A stretch of DNA of 44,768 nt, taken from positions 1-44,768 of the forward strand of contig NZ_KB889681.1 of the NCBI RefSeq assembly GCF_000372745.1, read 5' to 3'. The stretch comes from Embleya scabrispora DSM 41855 (GTDB taxonomy: Bacteria > Actinomycetota > Actinomycetes > Streptomycetales > Streptomycetaceae). A program made the translations under genes and the position numbers. The notes under the pieces were generated by a model. That model did no database searches, was not told where the DNA came from, and saw only the letters and a list, made by a program, of their open reading frames with translations. Shown here one piece after another: positions 33,728-41,727 of this stretch (position 1 is the first letter of the stretch; each line of letters begins with the position of its first letter).

Positions 33728-34801
33728 TCACAGCCAGTCGTTGCGGCGGAACGCCCGGAACATCAGCACGCACGCGGTGACCATCACCATCAGGACGGTC
33801 GGGTACCCGTACGTCCACTTCAGCTCGGGCATGTGGTCGAAGTTCATCCCGTAGATTCCGACGATCAGTGTGGGGACGGCCAGGATCGCCGCGATGGCGG
33901 CGATCTTGCGCATGTCGGTGTTCTGCCGGACGGTCACCCCGGCCAGGCTGGCCGACAGTATGCCGTCCAGCAACTCGTCGAACGCGGCCAGGCGTTCGCG
34001 GACCAGCGCCAGGTGGTCGGCGACGTCGCGCAGGTAGGCGTCGAAGGTGGTGCCGACGCCGGGCAGGGTGCCCCCGACGAGCCGCTCCAGCGGCCGGGCC
34101 AGCGGCAGGACCGCCCGCTTGAATTCGATCAGCTCGCGCTTGAGCTGGTAGATCCGCTCCGCGTCGTTGCTCGGCCGGGGCGAGAACACGTCGACCTCCA
34201 ACCGCTCGAAGTCGTCCTCGACCTTGTCCGCCACGCGCAGGTAGTCGTCGACGACCCGGTCGGTGATCGCGTGCACGACCGCGGCCGGCCCGTGCGCCAG
34301 CATCGCCGGGTCGGCCTCCAGCGCCTGGCGCAGCTCGACCAGCGGCGGCGCACTGCCGTGCCTGACCACCACGACGAACTTCTCCCCGGCGAAGACCATG
34401 ATCTCGCCGGTGTCGACCACCTCGCTGGTCGCGGTCAGCGCGTCGTGCTCCACATAGACGATGGTCTTCAGGACCAGAAACAACGTGTCGTCGTAATACT
34501 CCAGCTTGGGTCGCTGATGGGCTTCGACCGCGTCCTCCACGGCCAATGGATGCAGGTCGAACGCGTCGGCGACGCCGGCCAGGTCCTCGGCGAGCGGGGC
34601 GTACAAGCCGATCCACACGAAGGTGTCCTCGCCCGCCTCGGCCGCGTCCAGCGCGTCGCTGAGCGCCACCCGGCCCGGGCGCCGCACGCCCTTGTCGTAC
34701 AGCGCGCAGTCCACCACCACGGGTGCGCGCGAAGCCCCGGTCTCGGGCGCCGATACCGCGCCGCCGTGCCGGAACCGCCTGGCCGTGCGCCACGAGCTCA
34801 T
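33728..34801 (-). CDS. corA: CorA-type magnesium/divalent cation channel
   Basis: A 357-residue membrane protein of the CorA/MIT family. A long cytosolic N-terminal domain with HPLAVEDAVEAHQRPKLEYY is followed by a coiled helix and two C-terminal helices; the first ends with the pore motif YGMN (GMN) and the short loop that follows, FDHMPELKW, is as in CorA. It takes up Mg2+, possibly Co2+ or Ni2+. Two ATGs are possible (34807 and 34801); the second is preferred because GGGAG lies seven bases before it. It converges on the ABC operon. Confidence 0.92.
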   Translation of the reverse strand: MSSWRTARRFRHGGAVSAPETGASRAPVVVDCALYDKGVRRPGRVALSDALDAAEAGEDTFVWIGLYAPLAEDLAGVADAFDLHPLAVEDAVEAHQRPKLEYYDDTLFLVLKTIVYVEHDALTATSEVVDTGEIMVFAGEKFVVVVRHGSAPPLVELRQALEADPAMLAHGPAAVVHAITDRVVDDYLRVADKVEDDFERLEVDVFSPRPSNDAERIYQLKRELIEFKRAVLPLARPLERLVGGTLPGVGTTFDAYLRDVADHLALVRERLAAFDELLDGILSASLAGVTVRQNTDMRKIAAIAAILAVPTLIVGIYGMNFDHMPELKWTYGYPTVLMVMVTACVLMFRAFRRNDWL

Positions 34802-34976
34802 GGTCATACTCCCGAATCGAGGGTGTCCCGCCGATGGTAGGCGGCGCCGGCGTCTGCGGTGCGGGCGCGGGCGGATCCGACCGCTCGCGGGTACGCGACC
34901 GCACTCGCCGACACGGGACCCCCGAGCACACCGGGTGAGGGCAGGGCACCCACGGGATCCACCCCGGGCGTGTTGC

Positions 34977-34982
34977 TAGATT
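34977..34982 (+). promoter_or_regulatory. Possible -10 element for the aminotransferase
   Basis: TAGATT preceded by TGC lies about 47 bp before the GTG start. No good -35 is seen 17-18 bp upstream, so this is a weak call. Confidence 0.3.
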
Positions 34983-35028
34983 GACCCTGCCGCAAGTGTC
35001 TGCGGCCTCCGCCTATTTTGGGGATTCC

Positions 35029-36300
35029 GTGCCGCTCAGCACCACCGTGTCCATTCCGGAAATCGACCTCGTGGCCGCTCGTGAGGAGTACGCCGCCCTG
35101 GCGGCGGAGGGCCTCCGTCTCGACCTCACCCGGGGCAAGCCCTCGCCGCAGCAGCTGGACCTGGTCGACGGCCTGCTCACGCTGCCCGGCGACGGGGACT
35201 TCAAGGCCGCCGACGGCACCGACTGCCGCAACTACGGCGGACTGAACGGCCTGCCCGAGCTGCGCGCGATCTTCGCCGAGCTGCTCCAGGTGCCCGCCGC
35301 GCAGCTGCTGGCCCTGGGCAACGCCAGCCTCACGCTGATGCACGACGTGATCGCCAACGCCCTGCTGTCCAAGGTGCCCGGTGCCGAGCGCCGCTGGGTG
35401 GACGAGCCCGAGGTGCTGTTCCTGTGCCCGGTGCCCGGCTACGACCGGCACTTCGGCGTGCTGGAGCGGTTCGGCATCGGCATGGTCCCGGTTCCGCTCA
35501 CCGGCGCGGGCCCGGACCTGGACCAGGTGGAGGCGCTGGTCGCCGCCGACCCGCGGATCAAGGGCATGTGGTGCGTGCCCAAGTACAGCAACCCCACCGG
35601 GGAGAGCTACAGCGACGAGACGGTGCGCCGCCTGGCCGCGATGCCGACGGCGGCGCCGGACTTCCGGCTCTTCTGGGACAACGCCTACGCCGTGCACCAC
35701 CTCACCGACACCCCGGTCGAGCTGCTGTCCGTCCTGGACGCGTGCGCCGAGGCGGGCAACCCCGACCGGGCGTTCGTCTTCGGTTCCACCTCGAAGATCA
35801 GCTACGCCGGCGCCGGCGTCGCCTTCTTCGGTGCGTCCGAGGCCAACGTCGCCTGGCTGACCGGCCTGCTGGCCAAGCAGACGATCGGCCCGGACAAGAT
35901 CAACCAGCTCCGGCACGTGCGCTTCTTCGGTGACACCGAGGGTGTGGTCGCGCACATGCGGCTGCACCGCGAGCTGCTCGCGCCGCGCTTCGAGGCGGTG
36001 TACGAGGTGCTGGAGCGCGAGCTCGGCCCGCTCGGTATCGCCACGTGGACCCGGCCCGAGGGCGGCTACTTCGTCAGCCTGCAGGTGCCGGACGGCTGCG
36101 CCGCCGAGGTGGTGCGGCTGGCCAAGGAGGTCGGCGTCGCGCTGACCCCGGCGGGCGCCGCGTTCCCGGGTGGCAACGACCCGCGCGACCACCAGATCCG
36201 CCTCGCGCCCAGCTACCCCACCGTCGACGAGGTCCGCCGCGCGATGCGGGCCGTCGCCGTGTGCGTGAAGCTGGCCGCGGCCGAGGCCGCCGCGGCCTGA
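35029..36300 (+). CDS. Aspartate aminotransferase, type Ic (PLP-dependent)
   Basis: A 423-residue cytosolic fold-type I aminotransferase of the Asp_aminotransf (Ic) family, about the usual length. It moves the amino group between aspartate and 2-oxoglutarate; activity with other acidic amino acids is possible. Landmarks: TRGKPSPQQLDLVDGLL near the N-terminus, KYSNPTGESYSDE, DNAYAVHH, the PLP lysine Lys256 in STSKISYAGAG, and substrate-binding Arg near IRLAPSYP. The GTG at 35029 is chosen because TGGGGA lies five bases upstream; an in-frame TTG at 34981 would add 16 residues but overlaps the likely -10 region. Monocistronic, ended by a strong terminator. Confidence 0.92.
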   Translation: MPLSTTVSIPEIDLVAAREEYAALAAEGLRLDLTRGKPSPQQLDLVDGLLTLPGDGDFKAADGTDCRNYGGLNGLPELRAIFAELLQVPAAQLLALGNASLTLMHDVIANALLSKVPGAERRWVDEPEVLFLCPVPGYDRHFGVLERFGIGMVPVPLTGAGPDLDQVEALVAADPRIKGMWCVPKYSNPTGESYSDETVRRLAAMPTAAPDFRLFWDNAYAVHHLTDTPVELLSVLDACAEAGNPDRAFVFGSTSKISYAGAGVAFFGASEANVAWLTGLLAKQTIGPDKINQLRHVRFFGDTEGVVAHMRLHRELLAPRFEAVYEVLERELGPLGIATWTRPEGGYFVSLQVPDGCAAEVVRLAKEVGVALTPAGAAFPGGNDPRDHQIRLAPSYPTVDEVRRAMRAVAVCVKLAAAEAAAA

Positions 36301-36312
36301 TCGACCCGACGA

Positions 36313-36354
36313 CCCCGTCGCGCCCACCCACACGGGTGGGCGCGACGGGGTTTT
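36313..36354 (+). terminator. Strong intrinsic terminator after the aminotransferase
   Basis: A perfect 17-bp stem, CCCCGTCGCGCCCACCC with GGGTGGGCGCGACGGGG around an ACAC loop, followed by TTTT, 12 bp after the stop codon. Confidence 0.95.
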
Positions 36355-36475
36355 CGCATGTGTTGGTGAGCGCCCGGCCCGGCGGCCCCTCCCGGTGCCC
36401 GGGGTCGAGCGCGCGGTGGCGATCGGGCGGTGGCGATGGCGGCCCGCGACCGAGCGTGGCCGATGGCGGCGATGC

Positions 36476-36504
36476 TTGACATCGTTTGGCTAACGGTGTT
36501 AGCT
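36476..36504 (+). promoter_or_regulatory. Promoter with palindromic operator for the alpha/beta hydrolase
   Basis: TTGACA at 36476-36481 and a weak -10 TTAGCT at 36499-36504 with 17-bp spacing. Inside lies GCTAAC-GGT-GTTAGC (36489-36503), a perfect 6-bp-arm inverted repeat of TetR-operator style overlapping the spacer and -10. The regulator is not identified in the window. Confidence 0.6.
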
Positions 36505-36550
36505 CCGTGATCACAGACATCAACGCATGGGACGCATGGGGGCAGTGATC

Positions 36551-37387
36551 ATGACGGAATTCCTGGAGATCGACGGTGGCCGGCTCGCCTACGACGTGAG
36601 CGGGCAGGGTCGGTTGATCGTGCTCTCACACGGCATGGGTGACAACAGATCGGTCTACCGCGACGTCGCCGAACGACTCGTGGCGTCGGGGTACCGGGTC
36701 GCCTGCGCGGACCTGCGCGGCCACGGCGAGTCCACCGTCGGCTGGGCCTCCTACACCCGCACCGACACCGCCGGCGACCTGCTCGCGCTGATCCGACACC
36801 TGGGCGGTCCGGCCGTGCTCGTGGGCCACTCCTTCTCCGGTGGTTCCGCCACCATCGCCGCCGCCCGCGAACCGGAACTGGTCGACGCGATCGTGGAGAT
36901 CAGCCCGTTCACCCGGGCCCAGAAGGTCGACGGCAAGGCGCTGTTGTCGAACGCCCGCTACCGCAAGGGGATGTCCCTGCTGATGGGTACCGCCCTGCTG
37001 CGCAGCGTCGGCGTGTGGAAGCGCTACCTCGCGCACGCCTACCCGGGGACCAAGCCCGCCGGATTCGCCGCACACGTGGCGGCCCTGGACATCGACTTGA
37101 GCCGGCCCGGTCGGATGGCCGTGGTCGCCAAGATGGGCATGTCGGCGCCCACCGACGCCGGTGCCGTGCTCGGCGACATCCGCTGCCCCGCGCTGGTGAT
37201 CGAGGGCTCGCTCGACCCCGACTGGTCCGACCCCGCGGCCGAGGGCGCGGCCATCGTCGCGGCCATGCCGACGGGCCTGGGCCGACTGGAGGTCGTCGAG
37301 GGCGCCGGCCACTACGCACACGGCCAATTCCCCGAGCGGGTGGCGGACATCATCGGGACATTCCTGGCGGCCGACGCCCGCGGCTGA
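36551..37387 (+). CDS. Alpha/beta hydrolase
   Basis: A 278-residue cytosolic hydrolase of the alpha/beta fold. Oxyanion region HGMGDN (28-33), nucleophile Ser94 in GHSFSGG, acid in EGSLDPDWSD and catalytic His in GAGHYAHGQFPERV; the cap domain lies at about 120-200. Ester hydrolysis is likely but thioesters or other bonds are possible. Three in-frame ATGs cluster at 36527-36551; the last is chosen because GGGGG lies eight bases before it and the product starts like family members (MTEFLEIDGGRLAY). The promoter carries a palindrome, so expression is probably inducible. Confidence 0.87.
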   Translation: MTEFLEIDGGRLAYDVSGQGRLIVLSHGMGDNRSVYRDVAERLVASGYRVACADLRGHGESTVGWASYTRTDTAGDLLALIRHLGGPAVLVGHSFSGGSATIAAAREPELVDAIVEISPFTRAQKVDGKALLSNARYRKGMSLLMGTALLRSVGVWKRYLAHAYPGTKPAGFAAHVAALDIDLSRPGRMAVVAKMGMSAPTDAGAVLGDIRCPALVIEGSLDPDWSDPAAEGAAIVAAMPTGLGRLEVVEGAGHYAHGQFPERVADIIGTFLAADARG

Positions 37388-37691
37388 CCCACCAACGGCC
37401 GCCCGCTGTCCGCTGCTCGCCGCCCACGCTCGCTGCCCGCCGTCCGCGCTTGCCGTCCGGCCGCTGACCGCCCGCCGTCCGCGCTTGCGCCCGCGCCCAC
37501 TGCTCGCCGTCCGCCGCCCGCGTGCGCCGATCGCCGACGGTCGTCCGCGAGCAACCGCAGACCGCCGGCGGCCGGTTGTCTCGCCACGGGCGGCCCGAAC
37601 TGCCGGTGCCCCGGGGCGGATCGCCCGAACGCGGCGCCCCGGCACGACGCCGGCCCACCTGCTCCGTCACCTGCCGCGTCAGCGACTCGCG
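37388..37691. other. Low-complexity GC-rich gap with a 19-bp direct repeat
   Basis: No gene is seen. The stretch is built from degenerate CGCCGTCCGC-like words; GCCCGCCGTCCGCGCTTGC occurs exactly twice (37435-37453 and 37470-37488), 35 bp apart. It separates the convergent hydrolase gene and the minus-strand catabolic operon and may act as a terminator region. Confidence 0.6.
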
Positions 37692-38351
37692 TCAGCGACC
37701 TCGCAGGCGGGTGATCGCCTCGGCCTTGGGGGTGTAGGCGCGAGGCAGGCGCAGGCCGGCGGTCAAGGCCGCCAACACCTCCTCCTCCGCCCGGTGATAG
37801 GTGAGCGCGTCGGCGAGCAGGGTGTCCGCGTCGGCGGCCGGCAGCGCCACCGCGCCGCCGTCGTCCAGCAGGATCGGGTCGCCGTCCGCCACCGGTGTGC
37901 CGGCGATCTCGATCGGGCCGCCGACCTCGGCGACATGGACGGCGCCCCCGGGACCGGCCGTCGCCTCCGCCAGCGCCCACAACCGCAGGCCCGACCGCGC
38001 CACCGCCGACACGTCCCGGACGCTGCCCTCGACCAGCGCGCCGACCGCGCCCCGGCCCAGTGCGGCGGCGGTCAGGATCTCGCCCCACACCGCACCGGGC
38101 GCCGCGTTCGCGCCGGCGATCACCACGACCCGGCCGGTCAGGTCCTCCGCGAGCAGCGCGTGCAGTGGCTTGAGGCCGTGCGCGCCCGGGCCGGCCGCGA
38201 TCCGGACCGTACGGGCCGCCCCGAGCACCGCGCCCTCCCCGCGCTGGAACGGCCGCAATGGGGGCGTCAACCAGCCGGTACGGCCCCGGAGTTGGAGCAG
38301 GTCGGCGAGTGCGGCGGTGGCGGGCTGCGAAGCGGGGACGACGTCGGTCAC
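37692..38351 (-). CDS. RraA-like aldolase/decarboxylase family protein
   Basis: A 219-residue protein of the RraA/HMG-CHA aldolase family. The fold signature is seen in GAVWGEILTAAALGRGAVGA and the active-site ending GSVRDV, with Arg112 and Asp113 as in class II pyruvate aldolases of this family; the usual Asp of the preceding DG is Glu108. Such enzymes split 4-hydroxy-2-oxo acids or decarboxylate oxaloacetate, while others inhibit RNase E. The operon context favours a catabolic aldolase. The ATG overlaps the stop of the ligase gene (ATGA), so it is co-translated as the last gene. Confidence 0.85.
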   Translation of the reverse strand: MTDVVPASQPATAALADLLQLRGRTGWLTPPLRPFQRGEGAVLGAARTVRIAAGPGAHGLKPLHALLAEDLTGRVVVIAGANAAPGAVWGEILTAAALGRGAVGALVEGSVRDVSAVARSGLRLWALAEATAGPGGAVHVAEVGGPIEIAGTPVADGDPILLDDGGAVALPAADADTLLADALTYHRAEEEVLAALTAGLRLPRAYTPKAEAITRLRGR

Positions 38352-39877
38352 GGTGCGATCCTCTCGGTCAGCAGAAACTTACGGATCTTGCCGACGGAGG
38401 TACGCGGCAACTCGGCCACCCGCTCGAAGCGCACCGGGCGCTTGGACTTGGCCAGCCGGTCGGCGCACCAGTCGGCGAGGTCGTCGAGCGCGGTCGGACC
38501 GGCCTCGGGCACCGCCACCACGAACGCGACCGGCACCTCGTCGCGCACGTCGTCCGGCGCACCGACCACCGCGGCCTCCAACACGGCCGGATGCTCGGCC
38601 AGGACCGCCTCGATCTCCACGACCGAGACGTTCTCGCCGGCGACCTTGAGCACGTCGCCGCGCCGCCCGGCGAAGTGGAAGTGGCCGTCCCGGTCCACCC
38701 GGGCGCGGTCGCCGGTGACGAACCAGCCGTCCCGATAGGCGGCGGCGGTCGCGGCCGGGTCGTCGAGGTAGCCCGCGAACAGGTTCACCCCGGGTTCGCC
38801 GCCGACCACGATCTCGCCGTCCGTCGCCGGCTCGCCGGTCGCCGCGTCGTGCACGGCCACGACACAGCCGGGGGTCGGCCGGCCCATCGACCCCGAAACG
38901 GGCGCGCCGGCGGGATTGCTCAGCACCGCCGGGATGGTCTCGGTCATCCCGTACAACTGGCGCGGCCGACAACCGCCGAGCAGGGTGGCGAACCGCTCGT
39001 ACTGGTCGTCGGTGACGTTCTGCGCGTACCAGCAGTGCCGCACCCGCAGACCCGGTGGCGCGGCCCGGTCGGCGGTGCGGGCCAGGATCATCCGGATCGG
39101 TGCGGCGAACAGGCTCAGATGGGTGACCTCGTGCCGGGCGGCCTGCGCCACGAACCGGCTCGCGGAGAACGCCGGAAGCAGTACGACGCTCGCGCCGACG
39201 GTGATCGCGGCGGCGAACGAGTAGTACTGCGCGTTCGCGTGGAACATCGGCAGTACCACGAACTGCCGGTCCGCTGGTCCGAGTTCGGCGGCGACAGCCA
39301 TCACGGCGCCGGCGAAGGCGTAGTTGGCCTGGGTGACCATCACGCACTTCGGCTCGGCGGTGGTGCCCGACGTGAACATCAACCCCGCCAAATCGGCGGG
39401 ACCGGGCGGGTAGGCACCGACGGGCGTGGGTCGACCGAGCAGGATCGCCAGGTCGGTGTCGTCCTCCGCGACCTCGACCACGGTCGTGCCGGTCTCGCTC
39501 GCCGCGGCTCGATAGTCGGCGGCGCGTTCGGGCGCGCAGAAGCCGAGTCGCGCACGGGTCCGACGCAGATGCGCGGCCAGTTCCGGGGTTCGGGCGGAGG
39601 GGTCGGAGCACACCATCGCCGCGCCGAGGCGAGCCAGGGCGAGCCACAGCGCGACGTACGCCGGGCAGTTGCGCAGTGCGATGCCGATCCGGTCGCCGGG
39701 CCCGACGCCGCGTGCGAGCAGCCCGCCGGCCACCCGGGCGACGAGCGCGTCGAACTCGGCGTAGGTCCAACGGGTCACGTGCCCGTCGGGCGCCTCCCAG
39801 ATCAGGAACGGCGCGTGCGGATGGGCAGCCACCGTATCGGACCACCGTGCCGCGAACGTGGGCGGGACGGACGTCAT
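38348..39877 (-). CDS. AMP-dependent acyl-CoA synthetase/ligase
   Basis: A 509-residue ANL-superfamily ligase that activates a carboxylic acid to acyl-AMP and then acyl-CoA. Motifs: phosphate loop TSGTTAEPK (169-177), aromatic/adenine-binding YGMTET, GWFVTGD, the hinge region GRRGDVLKVAGENVS, and catalytic Lys497 in SVGKIRK. ATG at 39877 with GGAGG about six bases upstream; the longer frame to 39940 lacks such a site. It lies between hyuB and the RraA-like gene, so its acid substrate may be a product of the HyuAB enzyme. The side-chain specificity cannot be read safely. Confidence 0.92.
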   Translation of the reverse strand: MTSVPPTFAARWSDTVAAHPHAPFLIWEAPDGHVTRWTYAEFDALVARVAGGLLARGVGPGDRIGIALRNCPAYVALWLALARLGAAMVCSDPSARTPELAAHLRRTRARLGFCAPERAADYRAAASETGTTVVEVAEDDTDLAILLGRPTPVGAYPPGPADLAGLMFTSGTTAEPKCVMVTQANYAFAGAVMAVAAELGPADRQFVVLPMFHANAQYYSFAAAITVGASVVLLPAFSASRFVAQAARHEVTHLSLFAAPIRMILARTADRAAPPGLRVRHCWYAQNVTDDQYERFATLLGGCRPRQLYGMTETIPAVLSNPAGAPVSGSMGRPTPGCVVAVHDAATGEPATDGEIVVGGEPGVNLFAGYLDDPAATAAAYRDGWFVTGDRARVDRDGHFHFAGRRGDVLKVAGENVSVVEIEAVLAEHPAVLEAAVVGAPDDVRDEVPVAFVVAVPEAGPTALDDLADWCADRLAKSKRPVRFERVAELPRTSVGKIRKFLLTERIAP

Positions 39878-39997
39878 GTCGACCTCCAGGACATCGACCG
39901 GGGGAGTGGAACGGACAGGCAACGAGCCGGACACAACCAAGAATCACAGGACATTCCCGCACGGGCGGCCCGCACGCGGGCAGACCCACGGCGGTGG

Positions 39998-40039
39998 GCC
40001 CGCCCGCAGGTGGCTGCGCAAGGCCACCCGCGGGCGGGC
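39998..40039 (-). terminator. Long hairpin between hyuB and the ligase gene
   Basis: A 17-bp stem with one mismatch: GCCCGCCCGCAGGTGGC and GCCACCCGCGGGCGGGC around an 8-nt loop, in the 260-bp gap inside the operon. No T-tract. It could be a partial terminator or processing site that sets different levels of upstream and downstream genes. Confidence 0.55.
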
Positions 40040-40137
40040 GCACGGTCGGCCGGGAGCCACGAACCGCCGGTCGACCCACGCCGACTCCCGTTCACGGGCC
40101 GACGGCCCACCGCCGGGTCACCCGCCGCGTGGCTCGA

Positions 40138-41727
40138 TCAGCCCGCGACCGCCCCCGCCGCCTCGGCGACCGGCGTACCGTACCCGCCTCCGCCCGGCAG
40201 CTCCAGCCGTACCACGTCGCCCGGTTGCAGGGTGATCCGCGCCTGCGTGCGTACCGGTTCGCCATTGACCAGGAAGCGTCCCGTCGCGCCCTCGCCGCCG
40301 CCGAAGATTCCGCGCGGGCCGCGTGCGAGTCTGCTGGCCACCGCGTTGAGCACCCACGGCGAGGGCGAGTCGACGGTGAACTCGATGGTCTGGCCCATCC
40401 CGCCCTCCTGCGCGCCCGCGCCACCCGAGCCGCGCCGAAGTTCCTTGCGCAGGAAGCGGATCGGTGCGGACGCCTCGACCACCTCCAGCGGCACGGCGGA
40501 CACTCCGGTCGGGTAGGACGTGGTGGACAGACCCGGCTTGCCGGCCCGCGCGCCGACGCCGCCCGCGTAGGTGAACATCGCGGTGATGAACGGCTTGCCC
40601 TCCGCGTCGTGCCCACTCACCTGCATGGTCCACACCGCCGCCGAACCCTCGGCCATCACCGCCTCCGGCAACGCCTGCGACATCGCGTTCAGCAGCGGCA
40701 TCGGCAGGAACATGCCGACCACGTGCCGCGCCGTGCACGGGGACGGGGACACCGCGTTGACGATGCTGCCCAGTGGCGCCTCGACCCGGATCGGGGCCAG
40801 CGAGCCGGCGTTGTTGGGCACGTCCGGGTTGAGCAGGCTGCGCAGGGTGAACGTGGTGTAGGCGTGCGTGTAGTTCTTGACCACGTTGATCCCGAACGGA
40901 CTCGCGCCGGACGAACCGGCGTAGTCGACCAGGATCTCGCCCGCCTCGGGGTCGATGGTCACCGCGACCTTGATGGTGATCTCCGAGCCGTCCGCGAGGT
41001 CGAGGATCGACGCGGCCTCGTAGGTGCCGCCGGGCAGCGCCCGGATCGCCCGGCGGGTGGCCTCCTCGGAGCGGCGGATCACCTCGTCACCCAGATCCTC
41101 GATGTCCTCCAGCGCGTACGCGTCCAGCAACGTCTTCAGCCGCGCCGCGCCCACCTCGCCGGAGGCCATCTGGGCGTGCAGGTCACCGGCCATGTGGGTG
41201 GGCTGGCGGACGTTGGCCAGTACGAAGTCCCAAACCGGTTCGTTGCGTTCGCCGCCGACCATGAGCTTGCTGATCGGGATCCACAGGCCCTCCTCGAACA
41301 CGTCCCGCGCGCCCGCGCCGATGCCGTAGCCGCCGACGTCGGTGTGGTGGATGGTCGAGCCGAAGAACGCGATCACCCGCCCGCCGCGCCAGACCGGCAC
41401 CAGGACGGTGACGTCGAGGAGTTGGCCGGCGGTCTGGTATGGGTCGTTGGTGACCAGGACGTCGCCGGGGGCCAGCGAGTCGACCGGATGCCGGTCCAGG
41501 ATGTTGCGACACGCGATGGCCAGCGAGTTGATGTGGCCCGGCGTACCGGTGACGGCCTGGGCGACCATCCGGCCGCGCCGGTCGAACAGCGCGTTGGCCA
41601 GGTCGCCGGCCTCGCGCACGATCGGACTGAACGCGGCCCGCTGGAGGGCCTTGGCCTGCTCGTTGACGGTGGCGACGAGGGAGCCCCACAGGACTTCCAG
41701 CTCGATCGCGTCGAAGGTGCGGGTCAC
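40138..41727 (-). CDS. Hydantoinase B/oxoprolinase-type subunit (HyuB)
   Basis: A 529-residue protein of the HyuB family, one subunit of ATP-dependent hydantoinases, caprolactamase and the ketone carboxylases (acetone, acetophenone). Family marks: VNEQAKALQRAAFSPIVREA, VTNDPYQTAGQLLDVTVL, the metal-binding HHTDVGGYG, and RGGGxG-like GGEGATGRFLVNG near the end. GTG start with GGAGG six bases upstream and a four-base GTGA overlap with hyuA. The reading frame stays open far upstream inside hyuA, but that part is not coding. The reaction cannot be told apart (amide opening versus carboxylation). Confidence 0.9.
   Translation of the reverse strand: MTRTFDAIELEVLWGSLVATVNEQAKALQRAAFSPIVREAGDLANALFDRRGRMVAQAVTGTPGHINSLAIACRNILDRHPVDSLAPGDVLVTNDPYQTAGQLLDVTVLVPVWRGGRVIAFFGSTIHHTDVGGYGIGAGARDVFEEGLWIPISKLMVGGERNEPVWDFVLANVRQPTHMAGDLHAQMASGEVGAARLKTLLDAYALEDIEDLGDEVIRRSEEATRRAIRALPGGTYEAASILDLADGSEITIKVAVTIDPEAGEILVDYAGSSGASPFGINVVKNYTHAYTTFTLRSLLNPDVPNNAGSLAPIRVEAPLGSIVNAVSPSPCTARHVVGMFLPMPLLNAMSQALPEAVMAEGSAAVWTMQVSGHDAEGKPFITAMFTYAGGVGARAGKPGLSTTSYPTGVSAVPLEVVEASAPIRFLRKELRRGSGGAGAQEGGMGQTIEFTVDSPSPWVLNAVASRLARGPRGIFGGGEGATGRFLVNGEPVRTQARITLQPGDVVRLELPGGGGYGTPVAEAAGAVAG

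Noticed and set aside
37350-37670. 106-aa minus-strand frame between the hydrolase and the RraA-like gene
   Set aside because: Sequence is low-complexity Arg/Gly-rich, generated by the direct-repeat region, and has no ribosome binding site.
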